Positions 48,201-59,964 of a DNA stretch of 64,000 nt are shown piece by piece. This DNA comes from Arctopsyche grandis (taxonomy: Eukaryota > Arthropoda > Insecta > Trichoptera > Hydropsychidae): contig NC_135367.1 of assembly GCF_051622035.1 (NCBI RefSeq), forward strand, positions 7,972,501-8,036,500, in the 5' to 3' direction. The position numbers were made by a program, and so were the translations under genes. Position 1 is the stretch's first letter. Every line of letters starts with the position of its first letter. The notes beneath the pieces were generated by a model. It had not been told where the DNA came from. It worked only from the letters and a program-made list of their open reading frames with translations, and ran no database searches.

Positions 48201-48860
48201 CAATGAAATATGATTGAATTTCTTCAATAATTCGATTAGTACTCTCGTTTACATATGCAAATGTCAATCGAGAACGTACACGCGCCCTTAATAGGCTTAA
48301 CTCCAGAGTTTCGCTTACAACCACGCGTATATTATAAACACACCCACACACAGACATTAATAAAGGCATTTTCCTGCCCAAGTTGGAAGTTCATAAGCTT
48401 GTTTGCGACCGTGCGAGTAATCGCCTTAAAAACCGAATTGTTTTAATAATAATGGCAGAGACGAAACGGCAAAGTCGACGAGAAAACTAAAGCAGTGCGC
48501 CTCCCCTCCCCCCCCCCCTCTCAACCCCCTCGACCCTGGCTAATTTCAACCCCATCAACCCTTGCGGTGCAAACAGTCCTCCCACTCTCATAAATCTCAC
48601 TTAAATATGAACTCAAATTAAAATTAATCGCCCGGCCAAGACAATAAAAGCGGGTTGTCGTTCGCGGAGGCGCTCCCGGGTTAACACTTTTCGTATCTGC
48701 AAACACGAAAACAGATTTATGTTTGATTACCGGTAATATTTTAAGCTCGAGGACCCACCACTCGTGTCTGAATAATTAAGGTTAGCCGAGCTGTACCATT
48801 TGCACAGCAAATGAATCGACCGGCTTCGTATAAATAGTCACTCATTGATCGACAATGCAC
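48200..48860. other. Single-copy island
   Basis: It includes a C-rich run CCTCCCCTCCCCCCCCCC near 48500-48520. Short open frames on both strands are unrecognised. Composition and lack of repeats suggest conserved noncoding or untranslated sequence. Confidence 0.35.
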
Positions 48861-49039
48861 AGTTGACTCCTGTATTGATACCAAACAAATATTTTCTACA
48901 AATATACATACGGGGTTAAATCCATAATTGAATGTATGCTTAATTTAACAAAATAGAACATACTTTAATGCACATGTAGTTAATTTGATTTTTTTTTTAT
49001 ATTAGGAACTGCACCACCTCCCTCAATGAATGGTGTTTG

Positions 49040-49656
49040 TTAACCCTCCCTCACCGAATTGGGGTATGCAAGTGCCCCAATTTTTACGTTTTTCATAATA
49101 ACTACATATGTGGTTTTCAAAGCTATACACCCTATATGTATTGAATTCCTAGAATGAACTACAAGAAATTTATTTTAATAGATTTTGTATGATTTAATCG
49201 ATGTATGGTACATCGTAAGAAAATACATTTATACATTTCTACGTTCCAATGTATGATTTAAAGGTGGTAGCGATAAGTCATGTTTTTGAATGTTTGCTTG
49301 CATATTCTTGTTGAACGATGAATCAATGTGAGAGAAAGATACAGCTATATTTTCGTAAGCTATTGTTTTCGTCGCTTTCGGCGCGTGGCTATTGAGTCTT
49401 TCGGTCGCCTGTTGGCCTTACCTATGCACGTTTGTGTTTTGATGCTTGTCGTTATATTTTAATATAAAAATAGTCAAAAACATGCTATAGGACTAAAAAA
49501 ATGTATGTCGATGTATTAAATAATTAATAAGATATACATATATTGAACCCATTTGTATTGAAAAAAGCTGTATTTTGATTAAAAAATATTGGGGTCTTAA
49601 TCGACCCCGGTTCGGGACACTCGTTCGATCTCGAGGCTCCGTCCTTCAAATGTTAA
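49040..49656. mobile_element. TTAA-bounded MITE candidate (piggyBac-like)
   Basis: TTAA occurs at both edges (49040 and 49653). The left end reads TTAACCCTCCCTCACCG with palindrome ATTGGGG...CCCCAAT just inside. The right end, read inward, is TTAACATTTGAAGGACGG with palindrome GGGGTCGATTAAGACCCC inside. There is no transposase. The class is inferred from the target site and terminal layout. Confidence 0.4.
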
Positions 49657-49779
49657 ATAAATAAAGAATCAAATATTCCATTATATAATATTTCAAACTA
49701 AAATAAAACTTACATAACCTATTGATGAATTAAAAAAGGAAGATGATAAAGTACATATAAAAGCCTGAAGTATTAAGTT

Positions 49780-49975
49780 AATATGAGATGAGGGTAAATG
49801 AGATTGAAATAAATAACTTTTACCACTGTTTAATTGAGTTGCAAAGGGGCATTAGAAAGCCGCGTATGGATAGCTAGCTATCATCGCTTCAATTTGACAC
49901 CAGATTCCGATGTTAATTTACTGTAATTAGTTCGATAATGATTTAACTCCTCTAGCTTCATTTTGGAAAAAATAG
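49780..49975 (+). repeat. Family B repeat, copy 4
   Basis: ATATGAGATGAGGGTAAATG, GGATAGCTAGCTATCATCGC, TTTGACACCAGATTCCGATG and GATTTAACTCCTCTAGC. The ordinary single GGATAGCTAGCTATC here contrasts with the duplicated palindrome in copy 2. Confidence 0.65.
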
Positions 49976-50820
49976 TTTACTTCACGTTAGCTAACCCTCG
50001 TATGTCGGTAAAATATTAACCAATGCATCGCCATAAGTGCACCGGTGCGCGCTCCTTCGTATTTAAGGCTATGGCTCGAAACTAATTTTGGTTTCTGGAC
50101 AGCGATATATAAAAATATCTTGTGATATTTGAAAAGTAAATATTTTTCATTAGTTTGTTATATATTCAAGAAGTAGTGTCAAGGGTTGGCACTAAACACA
50201 TATTATAAAATAATCGAATCGGTTTCTACAAACGCGTGCCAATAAAGTGGTTAAATCAACCTGAATAGTGAGTTTAGAATCAGATAAATTTTTGACAGAC
50301 AGGAATGTCATTGAACGAACAGAGTGAAGTTAGTGAACAGCTTGTAATTAATACAGAGGTATTTATGTCAAAGCTATTGAATTAAGTTAACTTAGTGCAT
50401 CATCTCTTGAAATTCGTTTACTCTTACATGCATGTCTTATATTTGATATCTGATATACATAAGTTTGTTCATCATATTTATTTTGTATTTTTTTATTATA
50501 CACAAATTTATTAATTATAAATATAAATAAACTTAATTTAGTTGCTAATGGAAGCATATCTATTTTGTGTCATCAGCACAGGATTCGAAAATGTTATGCT
50601 TCAAATACATGTAACTAAAATACATACAAATGTTTCAAAAACTTGATTGTAGGTATACCAGAAAAAATACCGTTGTCAAAAAAAGTTTTTCCCCGAACGG
50701 CCATTTATTGGTACATTTACCCGCGCAGTCAGCAGAGATGAAAACGTTTCCAAATTCAGATGTTGGCTATCGGTTATCATTTAATTTAGTTGATTAAAAG
50801 ATGGTCCATGACATAGATAA
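49976..50820. other. AT-rich spacer
   Basis: No supported feature. Confidence 0.4.
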
Positions 50821-50821
50821 A

Positions 50822-51228
50822 GACCAGGAAGGCCTAACAGGTAGACCCCAATGCGCCTTTCTAGACAATTTATTACAAACATTGCACATTTTTATTGCAC
50901 AACTCGCTATATTTCGAGAGGCTTGAAGAATACGAAATTAACAATGAATTAATCCATAAAGACATGTATGGATTTAGACTTGAACACAAATTTTAACATA
51001 TTGTACATAAATTAAATTCAGATATTTGTGACATAGTGGGTAGGAAGATTTTTGCCAATTTGACGGAGGAACCGTTTCAACAATGAAATTAGATAAATTG
51101 ACAAACTCTGATAATAAACGTACGACTTGGAGTCACATGTATCCAAATCTGACCAGCAGTATTAAAGATTAGCACGGAATCGAAACCCGTAACCTCTCAG
51201 TGCTAAATATAAACGCAACCACTGAGCC
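50822..51228 (-). mobile_element. tRNA-headed SINE, head type 2
   Basis: Reverse complement carries the type 2 head (CTCAGTGGTTGCGTTTATAT, TTAGCACTGAGAGGTTACGG), body TTGAAACGGTTCCTCCGTCA and tail arms AGGCGCATTGGGGTCTACCT with GGCCTTCCTGGTC. It directly abuts the MITE at 51227. Confidence 0.78.
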
Positions 51229-51462
51229 TTGCAAACCAAGCGGATGCATGCTCATTTCATACTTTTGTCTCGGATTTTGCCAATTTAAACTTGCCAGAAA
51301 GATCATCAATTTTAAGAATTGCCAATCATCAATGTACATTGAAATGTTATCTGCGCAACCCCATGAATATCTCGTCTTTCGTACATTCTGAAATTCAAAC
51401 AGTTAAAATGCAATCGAAATGGGCATGCAGCCGGATAGTTTGCAATCGTTTGCAGCAAACCC
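51227..51462. mobile_element. MITE, copy 1 (TIR GCTACAAATG-TTGCAAAC family)
   Basis: Left TIR TTGCAAACCAAGCGGATGCA and ATGCTCATTT. Right TIR is the complement, AAATGGGCATGCAGCCGG and GTTTGCAATCGTTTGCAGC. The interior matches 63061-63306 closely (CATCAATGTACATTGAAATG, GCGCAACCCCATGAATATCT). Confidence 0.75.
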
Positions 51463-51551
51463 TTATTAAACGCAAACAATAGATGTGTGCATTTAAAAAC
51501 AAAAAGAAAAAGCATATAACAACATTTTATTTTATTTTTACATAAATATAT

Positions 51552-51934
51552 ATCAGGAAGGCTTAACAGGAAGACACCAATGCGCCTTTTTGGATAACTA
51601 ATTACAAACAATGCAGCATTTTATTATTAGATAAATCACTGTATTTCCAGAAGCTGACGAACACGAAATAGCAATTAATTACAGAATTAATCAAGTGAGA
51701 CATTTTTTTTATAAAATTTTGTATACAATTTTCACAAATTGTACACTCAATAAATACAGAAGATTTGTGACAACAGGAAAGATGATTTTTTTTCAATTGT
51801 GAGGAACCGTTTCAACAATGATCAGATAAAATTGGTAAGCTCTGATAAGAAACGATCGATTTGGAGTCACAAATACCCTCAAATCTAACTTGGTGCTAAA
51901 CATTCACACTACCATTAAGCTATACTGCTGGCTG
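51552..51934 (-). mobile_element. tRNA-headed SINE, head type 2, degraded head
   Basis: Minus-strand blocks TTTGAGGGTATTTGTGACTC and TTGAAACGGTTCCTCACAAT, and tail GGCGCATTGGTGTCTTCCTG with AAGCCTTCCTGATA. The B-box region has been lost. Confidence 0.7.
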
Positions 51935-52019
51935 AATATATCATTGAAATTATTGTAAACATCTTAATTGGGTCACTGATGAGTGTTTCTCTATGTATTC
52001 AAATGTAATTTTAATTAAA

Positions 52020-53090
52020 AAAATTCGGGTGTGACCAACCCATGACTTTATCTATGTATTTGAGGAATATAAGAAGGTTACAAAACAAAATTCGATATTG
52101 AACTAATAACTATGATAGCGATACAAATTGATCGCAAATATATGAAAACTTGCACAAGATAAAAGTTCTACTTCCGGTTGTCGGATTTTGTTCAAATTTT
52201 TTTATTATTTAAAATCAGTATAATTATTATACACATTAAATATCAAGAGGATAATTTAATTTTGACCTTTTAAATAATTTAAAAGGTCAAAATAAAATAA
52301 TAAAATATTGTTTTTAAAAAAAATACTACTTCTGGTTTACGAAATCTGACCAAAACGTTACCAAATCTAAGTTAGTATATAAACAACACAAATATAATTT
52401 TTCAGCTTAATACGTTCAGGGGTGTGGACAGGATCCAGGCGACAACATTTTTGACAAATAGTGGAAGAAAAATCGAACAAGAGTAAACTGCCACTTCCGG
52501 TTGAGGGATGCTTACTAAATTTTATACATAGCTTGGTATTACGCTTAAACTTCTAGATATGAAATTTAAGTTCAATAAACCAAAAGGTTTCTGAGAAAAA
52601 ATTAAAAAACCTCGATTCTCTAGAGTAAAAGTACTACTTCCGGTTCAGATAAAAATATTTAAAAAATATAAGGTTATAAAAATTATTATTTCTATTACAT
52701 GTAAAAAAGATTTAATCCGATTAAGTTAGCGGTTTGGTAGATAATCGTGTTCAAAAACTTAAAAAAAAGAGGACACCTATAAGGGGAGGTACCATTTCCG
52801 GTCAACTTAAAAATTTGAAAAATATTTACGTCGTATTATTAATAAGAATTTCAGTAACCGATAGTTTCAGTTCGATAGGACTAACGGTGTTCAAAAAATC
52901 CCCAAAATATACAGACACACATTTTTTCTAGATCATGATATGTACATGATCAGTAATCGATTCCGAGTTCGAATCAGTCAAAATCTCGAGTTCGAATTTT
53001 CGCATGATCACAAAACTTCATCTATTGTCACTACGTACATAGATAAAGTAAATCTATTGTTACTACGTACATAGATAAAGTAAAAATAAA
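52020..53090 (-). mobile_element. Family C noncoding element, longest copy
   Basis: From ATTCGGGTGTGACCAACCCA to TACATAGATAAAGTAAAAAT, about 1.05 kb. It has at least four internal blocks with CTTCCGGTT or TTTCCGGTC (52172, 52494, 52635, 52793). The end unit CTATTGT-ACTACGTACATAGA is tandemly duplicated (53025-53085). There is no open frame of note. Confidence 0.65.
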
Positions 53091-53199
53091 TAACTCATTA
53101 CGTAACATGATACGTATGTACATATGTACATTCTGACATATGTACATATTTAAAACAAGTGTGCAAAATAAATTCAACCCAAAAACACAAGGTAGGCTA

Positions 53200-54000
53200 A
53201 ATTATTGTGAATTCAAATAATAAAGTGGCTGTTTAGCCGTGCGCTCGTACGATTTCAAAGTTATAAATTGAAATTTCGCTAATAAACAATACGAAAGTTT
53301 TCATACGTTTTCTAATATCATAAAGGCTCGGCTATTAAATTAGCAGAACTTTCCAACTGCCTCCACTAAATATAACACAATACACATTTGCAAATTATTG
53401 CGCAATATACATATGTAGATGCGCTGTTTGGTTTTGTTCGACTATTTTATTATGTACAATGTGTATTGTATACGTAGGATATAAAGTCCCGTGCCCTCAT
53501 TTGACCGCATATAATTTTAAACACGCTAAGTCTGCGCTTCTCAGGTTCTGAAGGGAAAATCCTTTGGAAAGTTTGAAATCCCATCAAAGCCAAACATCGT
53601 TAAACACCCGAACCGCCGTAGAGCTTTTCCCCATGAAGAAAATCACCGTGAAATCCAGTACTAAGTGAATTCAATAGTTGTCAAAGTGAATTGTCGTTTT
53701 TTTTTACGTAACTTTTCCGCATATTGAATATATACTTTTTTTAATAATTTTTTTAGAATCTTAAAGGTCCTTACTTCGAATATGGAATCGATGATTTTTA
53801 CGGTTGCAAATGGCACACTCCGCGGATATTTTCCAAGGAAATGCACACGCAAACGACCCCATACACGCTAACACCCCTCTAGAGTGGTTCAGGTAACGAG
53901 AATGTATGTAGATGATTTTCCAACGAGTGTGACTCCTTAAGAATAAAACCATATAAAAACACTTTCAAGTAGTATGGTTTTTTTCTCCGCGACTATTTAG
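53200..54000. other. Single-copy island
   Basis: Moderate GC. Two overlapping 63-codon minus-strand frames at 53661-53952 are not recognisable. Confidence 0.35.
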
Positions 54001-54551
54001 AAAACACAGATTCACATACGTTAATAGTGAAGTATCAATATTGATCAATATAAATGGTAAATAAGTAAACATATATCATTTATCATAGGCCTGAATTTAA
54101 TTGGTCAGTTACTATAAATGATTTGAGCACATTAAACAATTATAATAAATGGTCATCATATAGGGATAGTCATATTTTTTTTTAAATAAAATTAAAGTTG
54201 CTTCTAATAACTGATATAAGTTTAATTTTGATTATATAATATATATTTTTACGATTATAAACAGGAAGAAGAAGGAATAAAACACTGTCATGATCTCATT
54301 ACATCGACCATGTCTTTTAAGATCCCAAAATTCACCATCTGAGCAAGCCAAAGAACTGGAAAGAGAATGAAATTTAAAGTTTTCTTCGCAAATCATAAGA
54401 AAATGTGTGATGGAAGCTGGATTAATGGGGTTTAGAGCCAAAAAGTAGCCATTGCTTACAAAATCAAAAAAAAAAATAATCAATCATTTTATATTATAAT
54501 GTATGTATGTAGGTATGAAAATTTGTTTTTTACATAGATATGTATATGTAT
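54001..54551. other. AT-rich spacer
   Basis: An 83-codon minus frame (54232-54483) has no known similarity or signals. Confidence 0.35.
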
Positions 54552-54988
54552 ACCAGGAAGCCCTAACAGGTAGACCCCAATTCGCCTTCCTAGACAATTA
54601 ATTACAAACATTACAGCATTTTTTAATATATAATATAAATAGCTGAATTTCAAGAGGCTGAAGAACATGAAATTAAGAATTAATTAATTAATTAATCCAT
54701 AGAGACATACATACATAGATTTAGACTTGTATATAATTTTTTACATACTGTACATAAATCAAATTCAGATATTTGTGACATAGCGGATAAGATGATTTTT
54801 TTCCAATTTGACGGAGGAACCGTTTCAACAATGAAATTAGATAAATTGACAAACTCTGATAAAAAACGATCGACTTGGAGGCACATGTATCCAAGTCTGA
54901 CCAGCAGTAGTAAAGATTAGCACGGGATCAAACCCGGTATCCTCTCAGTGCTAAACATAAACGCAACCATTGATCCATACTGCTGGCT
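54552..54988 (-). mobile_element. tRNA-headed SINE, head type 2, near full length
   Basis: Reverse complement reads GCCAGCAGTATGGATCAATG, GCACTGAGAGGATACCGGGT, TTGATCCCGTGC and CTGGTCAGACTTGGATACAT. Its body is TTGAAACGGTTCCTCCGTCA and its hairpin tail ends AGGGCTTCCTGGTA. Confidence 0.78.
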
Positions 54989-55040
54989 ATTGTATTATAT
55001 GTCCTGTTTTGTTGGAAACATTGTTTGTACTTATGTTTTT

Positions 55041-55257
55041 GCCAATTTGATGGAGGAACCGCTTCAACAATTACATCAGATAAATTGGCAAACTGGCTTG
55101 ACTGCGAGTCACAAATATCTAAGTCTGACCAGTAGCATTAAGGAACATACTCTTTCTGCAGACAAAATTCTTTTCAATCGCGGTCAGCTCACATTATGAA
55201 ACCCGGTGACCTCTCGGTGCTTAATATCACCGTAACCACTGAGCCACGCTGCTGGAT
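55041..55257 (-). mobile_element. SINE head type 2 fragment
   Basis: Reverse complement has CAGCGTGGCTCAGTGGTTAC, GCACCGAGAGGTCACCGGG and TGGTCAGACTTAGATATTTG, with body TTGAAGCGGTTCCTCCATCA. The tail is missing. Confidence 0.65.
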
Positions 55258-55259
55258 AT

Positions 55260-55446
55260 ATGTTGGTTTTATCTTTATTTATATATGTATGCTTTTTTTT
55301 ATTTTTATATATATGAGTAATTTATCTTTATTTATGTGTATTTATGTGTTTATGTGTATATCCATGTATAATGTTTGTATGTATATGGATGTATGTATTG
55401 TATGTGTATGTGTATATGTATATATATATGTATATGTATGTATATG

Positions 55447-55525
<79 letters not shown>

Positions 55526-55730
55526 AGGTGTGTATGTATGTATATGCATATATGTGTATTTTTATATTTATGTATGTATGTATGTGTATTTGTGTGTACA
55601 TGTAAGTATTTGTGTATATATGGATGGTGTACATATATGTTTATATGATTGTCTTTGGCCAGGAAGGCGCATTGGGTTTACCTGTTAGGCCTTCTTGATG
55701 TAAATTAAATAAAAATAAAATAAAAATGTA
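55260..55730 (+). repeat. TATGTATG/(AT)n microsatellite block fused to a SINE hairpin tail
   Basis: 55260-55650 is a complex run of TATG, TGTATG and (AT)n (55449-55519). It is followed by GGCCAGGAAGGCGCATTGGG and TTACCTGTTAGGCCTTCTTG. The whole arrangement recurs inverted at 63690-64000. Confidence 0.85.
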
Positions 55731-55879
55731 AATTTATATGCCTCTGTATAGGTGCAATAGGCAAATAATATCGAAACAGGTCTTAATTGGTTACAAGATA
55801 AAACCATGCCAACAGAAATGTCAAGTTAAATAAAACCATATAAAAATCTGTCAGAACTTCATCGATATGCTCGATCGAA

Positions 55880-56520
55880 AGAAAAATAAAAAGCGCATTG
55901 ACGAAATAGACGTTCCTACGAAGAATGTTTATATTATTTGTTATCGGATAATGCAATTAGCGTTAGTTCAATTATTATCGTACGGCTTGTTTTCCTTTGC
56001 TTTATTCGTATGTACGCCATTTTTTTTTCCCTCTTATTCGCTGTTGGGAAAAACGCCCCGAGCTAACTGGAGTCACAATACAACTAATTGAATTCTGCTA
56101 ACAAGAATAGTTACATTTTATCATGCCCCAGGATATGTTTCCACGATAGCGAAAACATTTTATCCTACCCACTGATATTTCGCATGAATATTTCGTGCCG
56201 GTAAGCCATTGTATAGTAGAGTAAAGGTCGAACGATTTGAACCTACTATTATCTCATTATCGATGTGGTCATCCCTATTATATTGGCAAAGCTAGACGCA
56301 TATACTTCGATGCTTTGGTCATTAGCAGAGCAATCAGCGATCGTCTTTGGCAGGGACCGTCAGCTTCCGCATCCGGTCCCCTTCTGCAAGTGCACACTAT
56401 CGGTGCAATATTCACTCTAACGCCACAAACTATACACAAGCCGATGCACTTGAATAAGGGCGTTCAACATTAGACGAAATTGCCCAATCGGATAAACTGA
56501 CATTTTTACAAGGTTTTTAT
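55880..56520. other. Single-copy island
   Basis: GC-richer around 56230-56470, with a 78-codon open frame of no known family. No recurrence is seen in the window. Confidence 0.35.
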
Positions 56521-56554
56521 TAGTTTCATTTCGTCAATTAGTCACAAACTGCCT

Positions 56555-56700
56555 ACATTCTTCCAGTCGCTTTGAAATTTTGCCATTTTGCGAAGTTTGG
56601 CCGCCGATAGAGATTTCAATTGGGTCCGCTAAGTCGATGGTAAAATATAATCGTAATAAACGTTAGAGAATTTAAAAATTTTGCAGACGATGACATCTAG
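56555..56700 (+). repeat. Family F 5' part, interrupted by a SINE
   Basis: TTGAAATTTTGCCATTTTGC, GATAGAGATTTCAATTGGG and ATAATCGTAATAAACG match 22535-22640. A SINE begins right after, at 56699. Family F resumes at about 57690. Confidence 0.6.
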
Positions 56701-57295
56701 CCAGCAGCTTACCTCGGTCGTTAAGCTTCTGCCTAAGGGTCGGGCCGTACCGTGCAACTTTGTCGGCCGACTAGTCACGCGACACGAAAAAATGTATGGA
56801 AATGTGTGCGACAAACAAGTTGACGGTGTGGCATGTCCCATTTACCTGCATGCATTGGTCTGGTCGCCCTCAACCAAGTTGTTCGCGAGTTGAGCGGTGC
56901 GGCCCGGCCCCAACACTGAGAGGCGCCGGGCTCTATCCCATGAGCTGACCTCGATTGAAAAGAATTTTTCTGAGTATATCTGTAGTGCTGCTGGTCAGAC
57001 CTGGATATTTGTGACTCCGGGTCGATCGTTTCCTATCAGACTTTATTAATTTATCTTATTTCTTTGTTAAAACGGTTCCTCCGTCAAATTGGCAAAAATT
57101 ATCCTACCCGCTATGTCACAAATATCTGAATTTGATTTTTGGACAATATGTTAAAATGTATGTACAAGTCTAAATCCATAGATGTCTCTATGGATTAATT
57201 AATTGTAAATTTCGTATTCTTCAAGCCTCTCGAAATACAGCGAGTTATGTTATAAAAATGTGCAATGTTTGTAATTCATTGTCTAGAAAGGCGCA
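56699..57295 (+). mobile_element. SINE head type 2 with GC-rich insert in its head
   Basis: It opens CCAGCAGCTTACCTCGGTCG, then about 180 bp of GC-rich sequence (56730-56910) interrupts the tRNA-like head before CAACACTGAGAGGCGCCGGG. The normal body follows (CTGGTCAGACCTGGATATTT, AACGGTTCCTCCGTCA, ATCCATAGATGTCTC). Its tail stops at GTCTAGAAAGGCGCATTG. Confidence 0.65.
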
Positions 57296-57302
57296 TTGTC
57301 TG

Positions 57303-57655
57303 CATAGCTGTAGAGCTGCTGGTCAGACCTGGATATTCGTGCTTCGGGTCGATCGTTTCCTATCAGAATTTCCCAATTTCCTTTGATTTCATTGTTGAAA
57401 TGGTGCCCGATTAAAATTGGCTAAAAACCTTCCAACCTACTATGTCACCACTGTTTGAGTGTGATTAATATACATATACAATAGAATTTATGTACAATTC
57501 ATAGATGTCTCGTTGATTTGCGAGTTTTCATTATCTCGTAATTCAGCGACTTGTGTAATGAAAATGCTGCATTGTTTGTAATTGGCCAGGAAGACGCATT
57601 GGGGCTTACCTGTAAGGCCTTCCTGGTATAATATGTAATATAAATAAAATAAAAA
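57303..57655 (+). mobile_element. SINE copy with headless 5' end and complete hairpin tail
   Basis: GAGCTGCTGGTCAGACCTGG, CGGGTCGATCGTTTCC and the tail GGCCAGGAAGACGCATTGGG with AAGGCCTTCCTGG, then AAATAAAATAAAAAT. It is placed head-to-tail on the previous copy. Confidence 0.7.
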
Positions 57656-57689
57656 TTCAGTGACCCGTAGCCGTATATGTTTGACTTTC

Positions 57690-58430
57690 GGCCCTGCACT
57701 CGTTTTGTCGGACTTAAATTGTTTAACCCTTTGAATGCTGACCAACGCCGATCGGCGTTTTGCCAGCAAGTCCATTGGCCAGAAAAACGGTGATAGGCGT
57801 TGTATTTTGGACATGTACAAAGTAAACAAGAATACTACCCGCTAAGCCTTTCCAGGTAGCATTGAAAAAAAAATGCATTGAACATGTGTCGTGTCATCCG
57901 TGTCATTCATTTGGCAACATTTATAAAGACTGGTTTACACTGTAATTTCTGAATTTAAAACCAATTTAAATCCCAACTGCTGAGTATTTTAGATTGTCAC
58001 TTGGAATTTAGATTGAAAGCATTAAATTTTAACAACAATGAAGAACATGGAACTAGTTTGGAAAAATACATTCATTTATAGATTTCTTTTGTTTATTTTA
58101 TATTTTTACAAGATATATTTAGAGAGTCTAAACACACCTTTATAAAACTTGAAAACCTCGGCGGTAGTTATCTAGGGTAGTGATCTAGGGTTTGTTGGAT
58201 TAGCTACAATTTTTATACCTGATTGCTATTGGATATCGATTGGATCTAAATAATATATTTCTAATGAATCTAAATAATTTTTGTTGGAAATTTTGGCGAA
58301 ATTTTCAGCGAGGTGGGCTTTCAACAGAAAAGACGTCAGCACTTAAAGAGCTAAAATCTTATAACTATAACTTTTTCACACTATATCCTATAAAATTTCA
58401 GTAAATATCAAATGAAATTCGGTGTGTTTT
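57690..58430 (+). repeat. Family F copy split by a MITE
   Basis: The left part TGTCGGACTTAAATTGTTTAA and the right part TCACACTATATCCTATAAAAT are contiguous at 22700-22790 but are separated here by about 630 bp. Confidence 0.65.
57723..58356 (+). mobile_element. TTAA-targeting MITE (piggyBac-like) nested in family F
   Basis: The left end TTTAACCCTTTGAATGCTGA mirrors the right end, read inward as TTTAGCTCTTTAAGTGCTGA. A 16-bp palindrome AACGCCGATCGGCGTT lies just inside the left end. The uninterrupted family F copy carries TTTAAAC at the insertion point. There is no transposase. Confidence 0.6.
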
Positions 58431-58589
58431 CAACCACTATCTTACTTTCCAACAATTAAAATTATAAGAAAAATTTCTGAGAAGTCTCTACCTATTTTTT
58501 TTGCTGAAAAATTAAATTAAATGAACTCCATAACGCTTAAAAAACATTTTTTAGGAAAATAATTTATTTTTTCTCTTACTATATAATTA

Positions 58590-58880
58590 CTAGTGGTTTT
58601 ACCCGGATTCGCACGGTATTTGTAATAAAAATCGTTTAAACATGGCCAATCTAATAGTAAACATGAATTTGTTTGTTTATTCCGGAACTGAAACAGAAAT
58701 CCGGATCCAAAACTGTAAAAGCAATCCGGATCTAGAACTGAAAAAGAAATCCGGAACTGGAACAGAAAAAAGAATCAGGGTCCAGAACTGAAACAGGAAT
58801 CCGGATCCGAAATTGTAAAATAAATCTCGGATCTGGAACTAAAAAAAAGGTTCCTGAGCAGTAGTAGAGGAAATTTATTG
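58590..58880 (+). repeat. Family E element with minisatellite, 3'-truncated
   Basis: ACTAGTGGTTTTACCCGGAT and TCGCACGGTATTTGTAATAA are followed by units of GGAATCCGGATCC-AACTGAAA. The usual CAAAGTCTCTTTCG end is missing. Confidence 0.7.
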
Positions 58881-59390
58881 TTCTTGATCCGTCAGCCTGC
58901 CAGATCCGAATGAATACACGGACCAAAACCTCCTAATATTTATTTACTCTCAATACAGAGAGATGGCTTTTATATACAACTTGTTAATACCTCGAGGTCT
59001 CTTTGGCGCGAACACACGATGGAGCGATTAATGATGGTAAACCAACAGTCCACGAGCACCAATTACCTAACCTCTAAGTTACAATACTTAATTTAATGAT
59101 AAGAACACACTCAAAAATGCGGCACGGTTTTTTTTACACATTTATTTTTATTATTTTTATTTAATAACTTAATATGCCAACACCCATGCGATGATATGTC
59201 ATCGGGTACAACACTAGTAATACATAAATATAGTTCTGACAATTCATCCGATAATTTTATAAGAACAGCATCATTATTAATCATATTGGAATATATCTGC
59301 GAATATTCTACGAAGCTATTGACTGAATCCCTCGTATACTGTCACCCCTGAATAGATACCATAAATAATTCATTGTTTGCCGGTTGATTT
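58881..59390. other. Unassigned spacer
   Basis: No gene is recognised. 58990-59100 is single-copy and GC-richer. It also contains AACTTAATATGCCAACACCC and GATGATATGTCATCG, similar to the left edge of duplicon B (36165-36200). Confidence 0.35.
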
Positions 59391-59962
59391 GAGGCGTGTT
59401 TTGTAACTTGATTTAGGTCCATTAGTGCACTCTGATTTCACTCCATTAACTTCATTATTTTTCATGGCTAAAGGCTGATATCGATGCAGTCGGTTTCGCT
59501 AATTATTCGCCGTTAATGGACGGAGCCTGGGGGACTAAACTGATGGACTGCAACCCTTGTTATGTGGCGTCGAGCTAAAAGCCCACCCTGTAGAAACCAC
59601 CGTTGCCGGTTTTGTTTCGGACTAGGATCAAATATTCAATCGGAGATTGGGTATCGTGGTTTGGGGTCCGGATCGACAGCAAACGGGCTATCCCTATCTC
59701 CGGAACTCATATGCAATTCGATTCCGTTAACCAAATTATACGAAGGCATGCGAATATTCAATGTTCGATTTTTGCGGTTTTTCAAAAAAATCATGACTGC
59801 AAAGCTCGTTATCGGAAGGACGTTATTGAGTTTGTATTCGAAAGTTAAATTACGCTTTATCAAGCTTGACGGCAATCGAGGTATCCTAGTCGAATGCACG
59901 ATTCAATTAGTCTATGAGGATGTCCTGAAAGCTTTACTGAAAGCTAGGAAATTCATTTTATA
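59390..59962. other. Single-copy island with 133-codon plus-strand frame
   Basis: The frame at 59562-59963 is open but shows no recognised domain. Other frames overlap it on both strands. It stops at the junction with a family E element, so it may be a truncated unrecognised sequence. Not called as a gene. Confidence 0.35.
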
Positions 59963-59964
59963 GG

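Noticed and set aside
59562-59963. 133-codon open frame
   Set aside because: No recognised domain, no splice or promoter signals, and competing frames on both strands.
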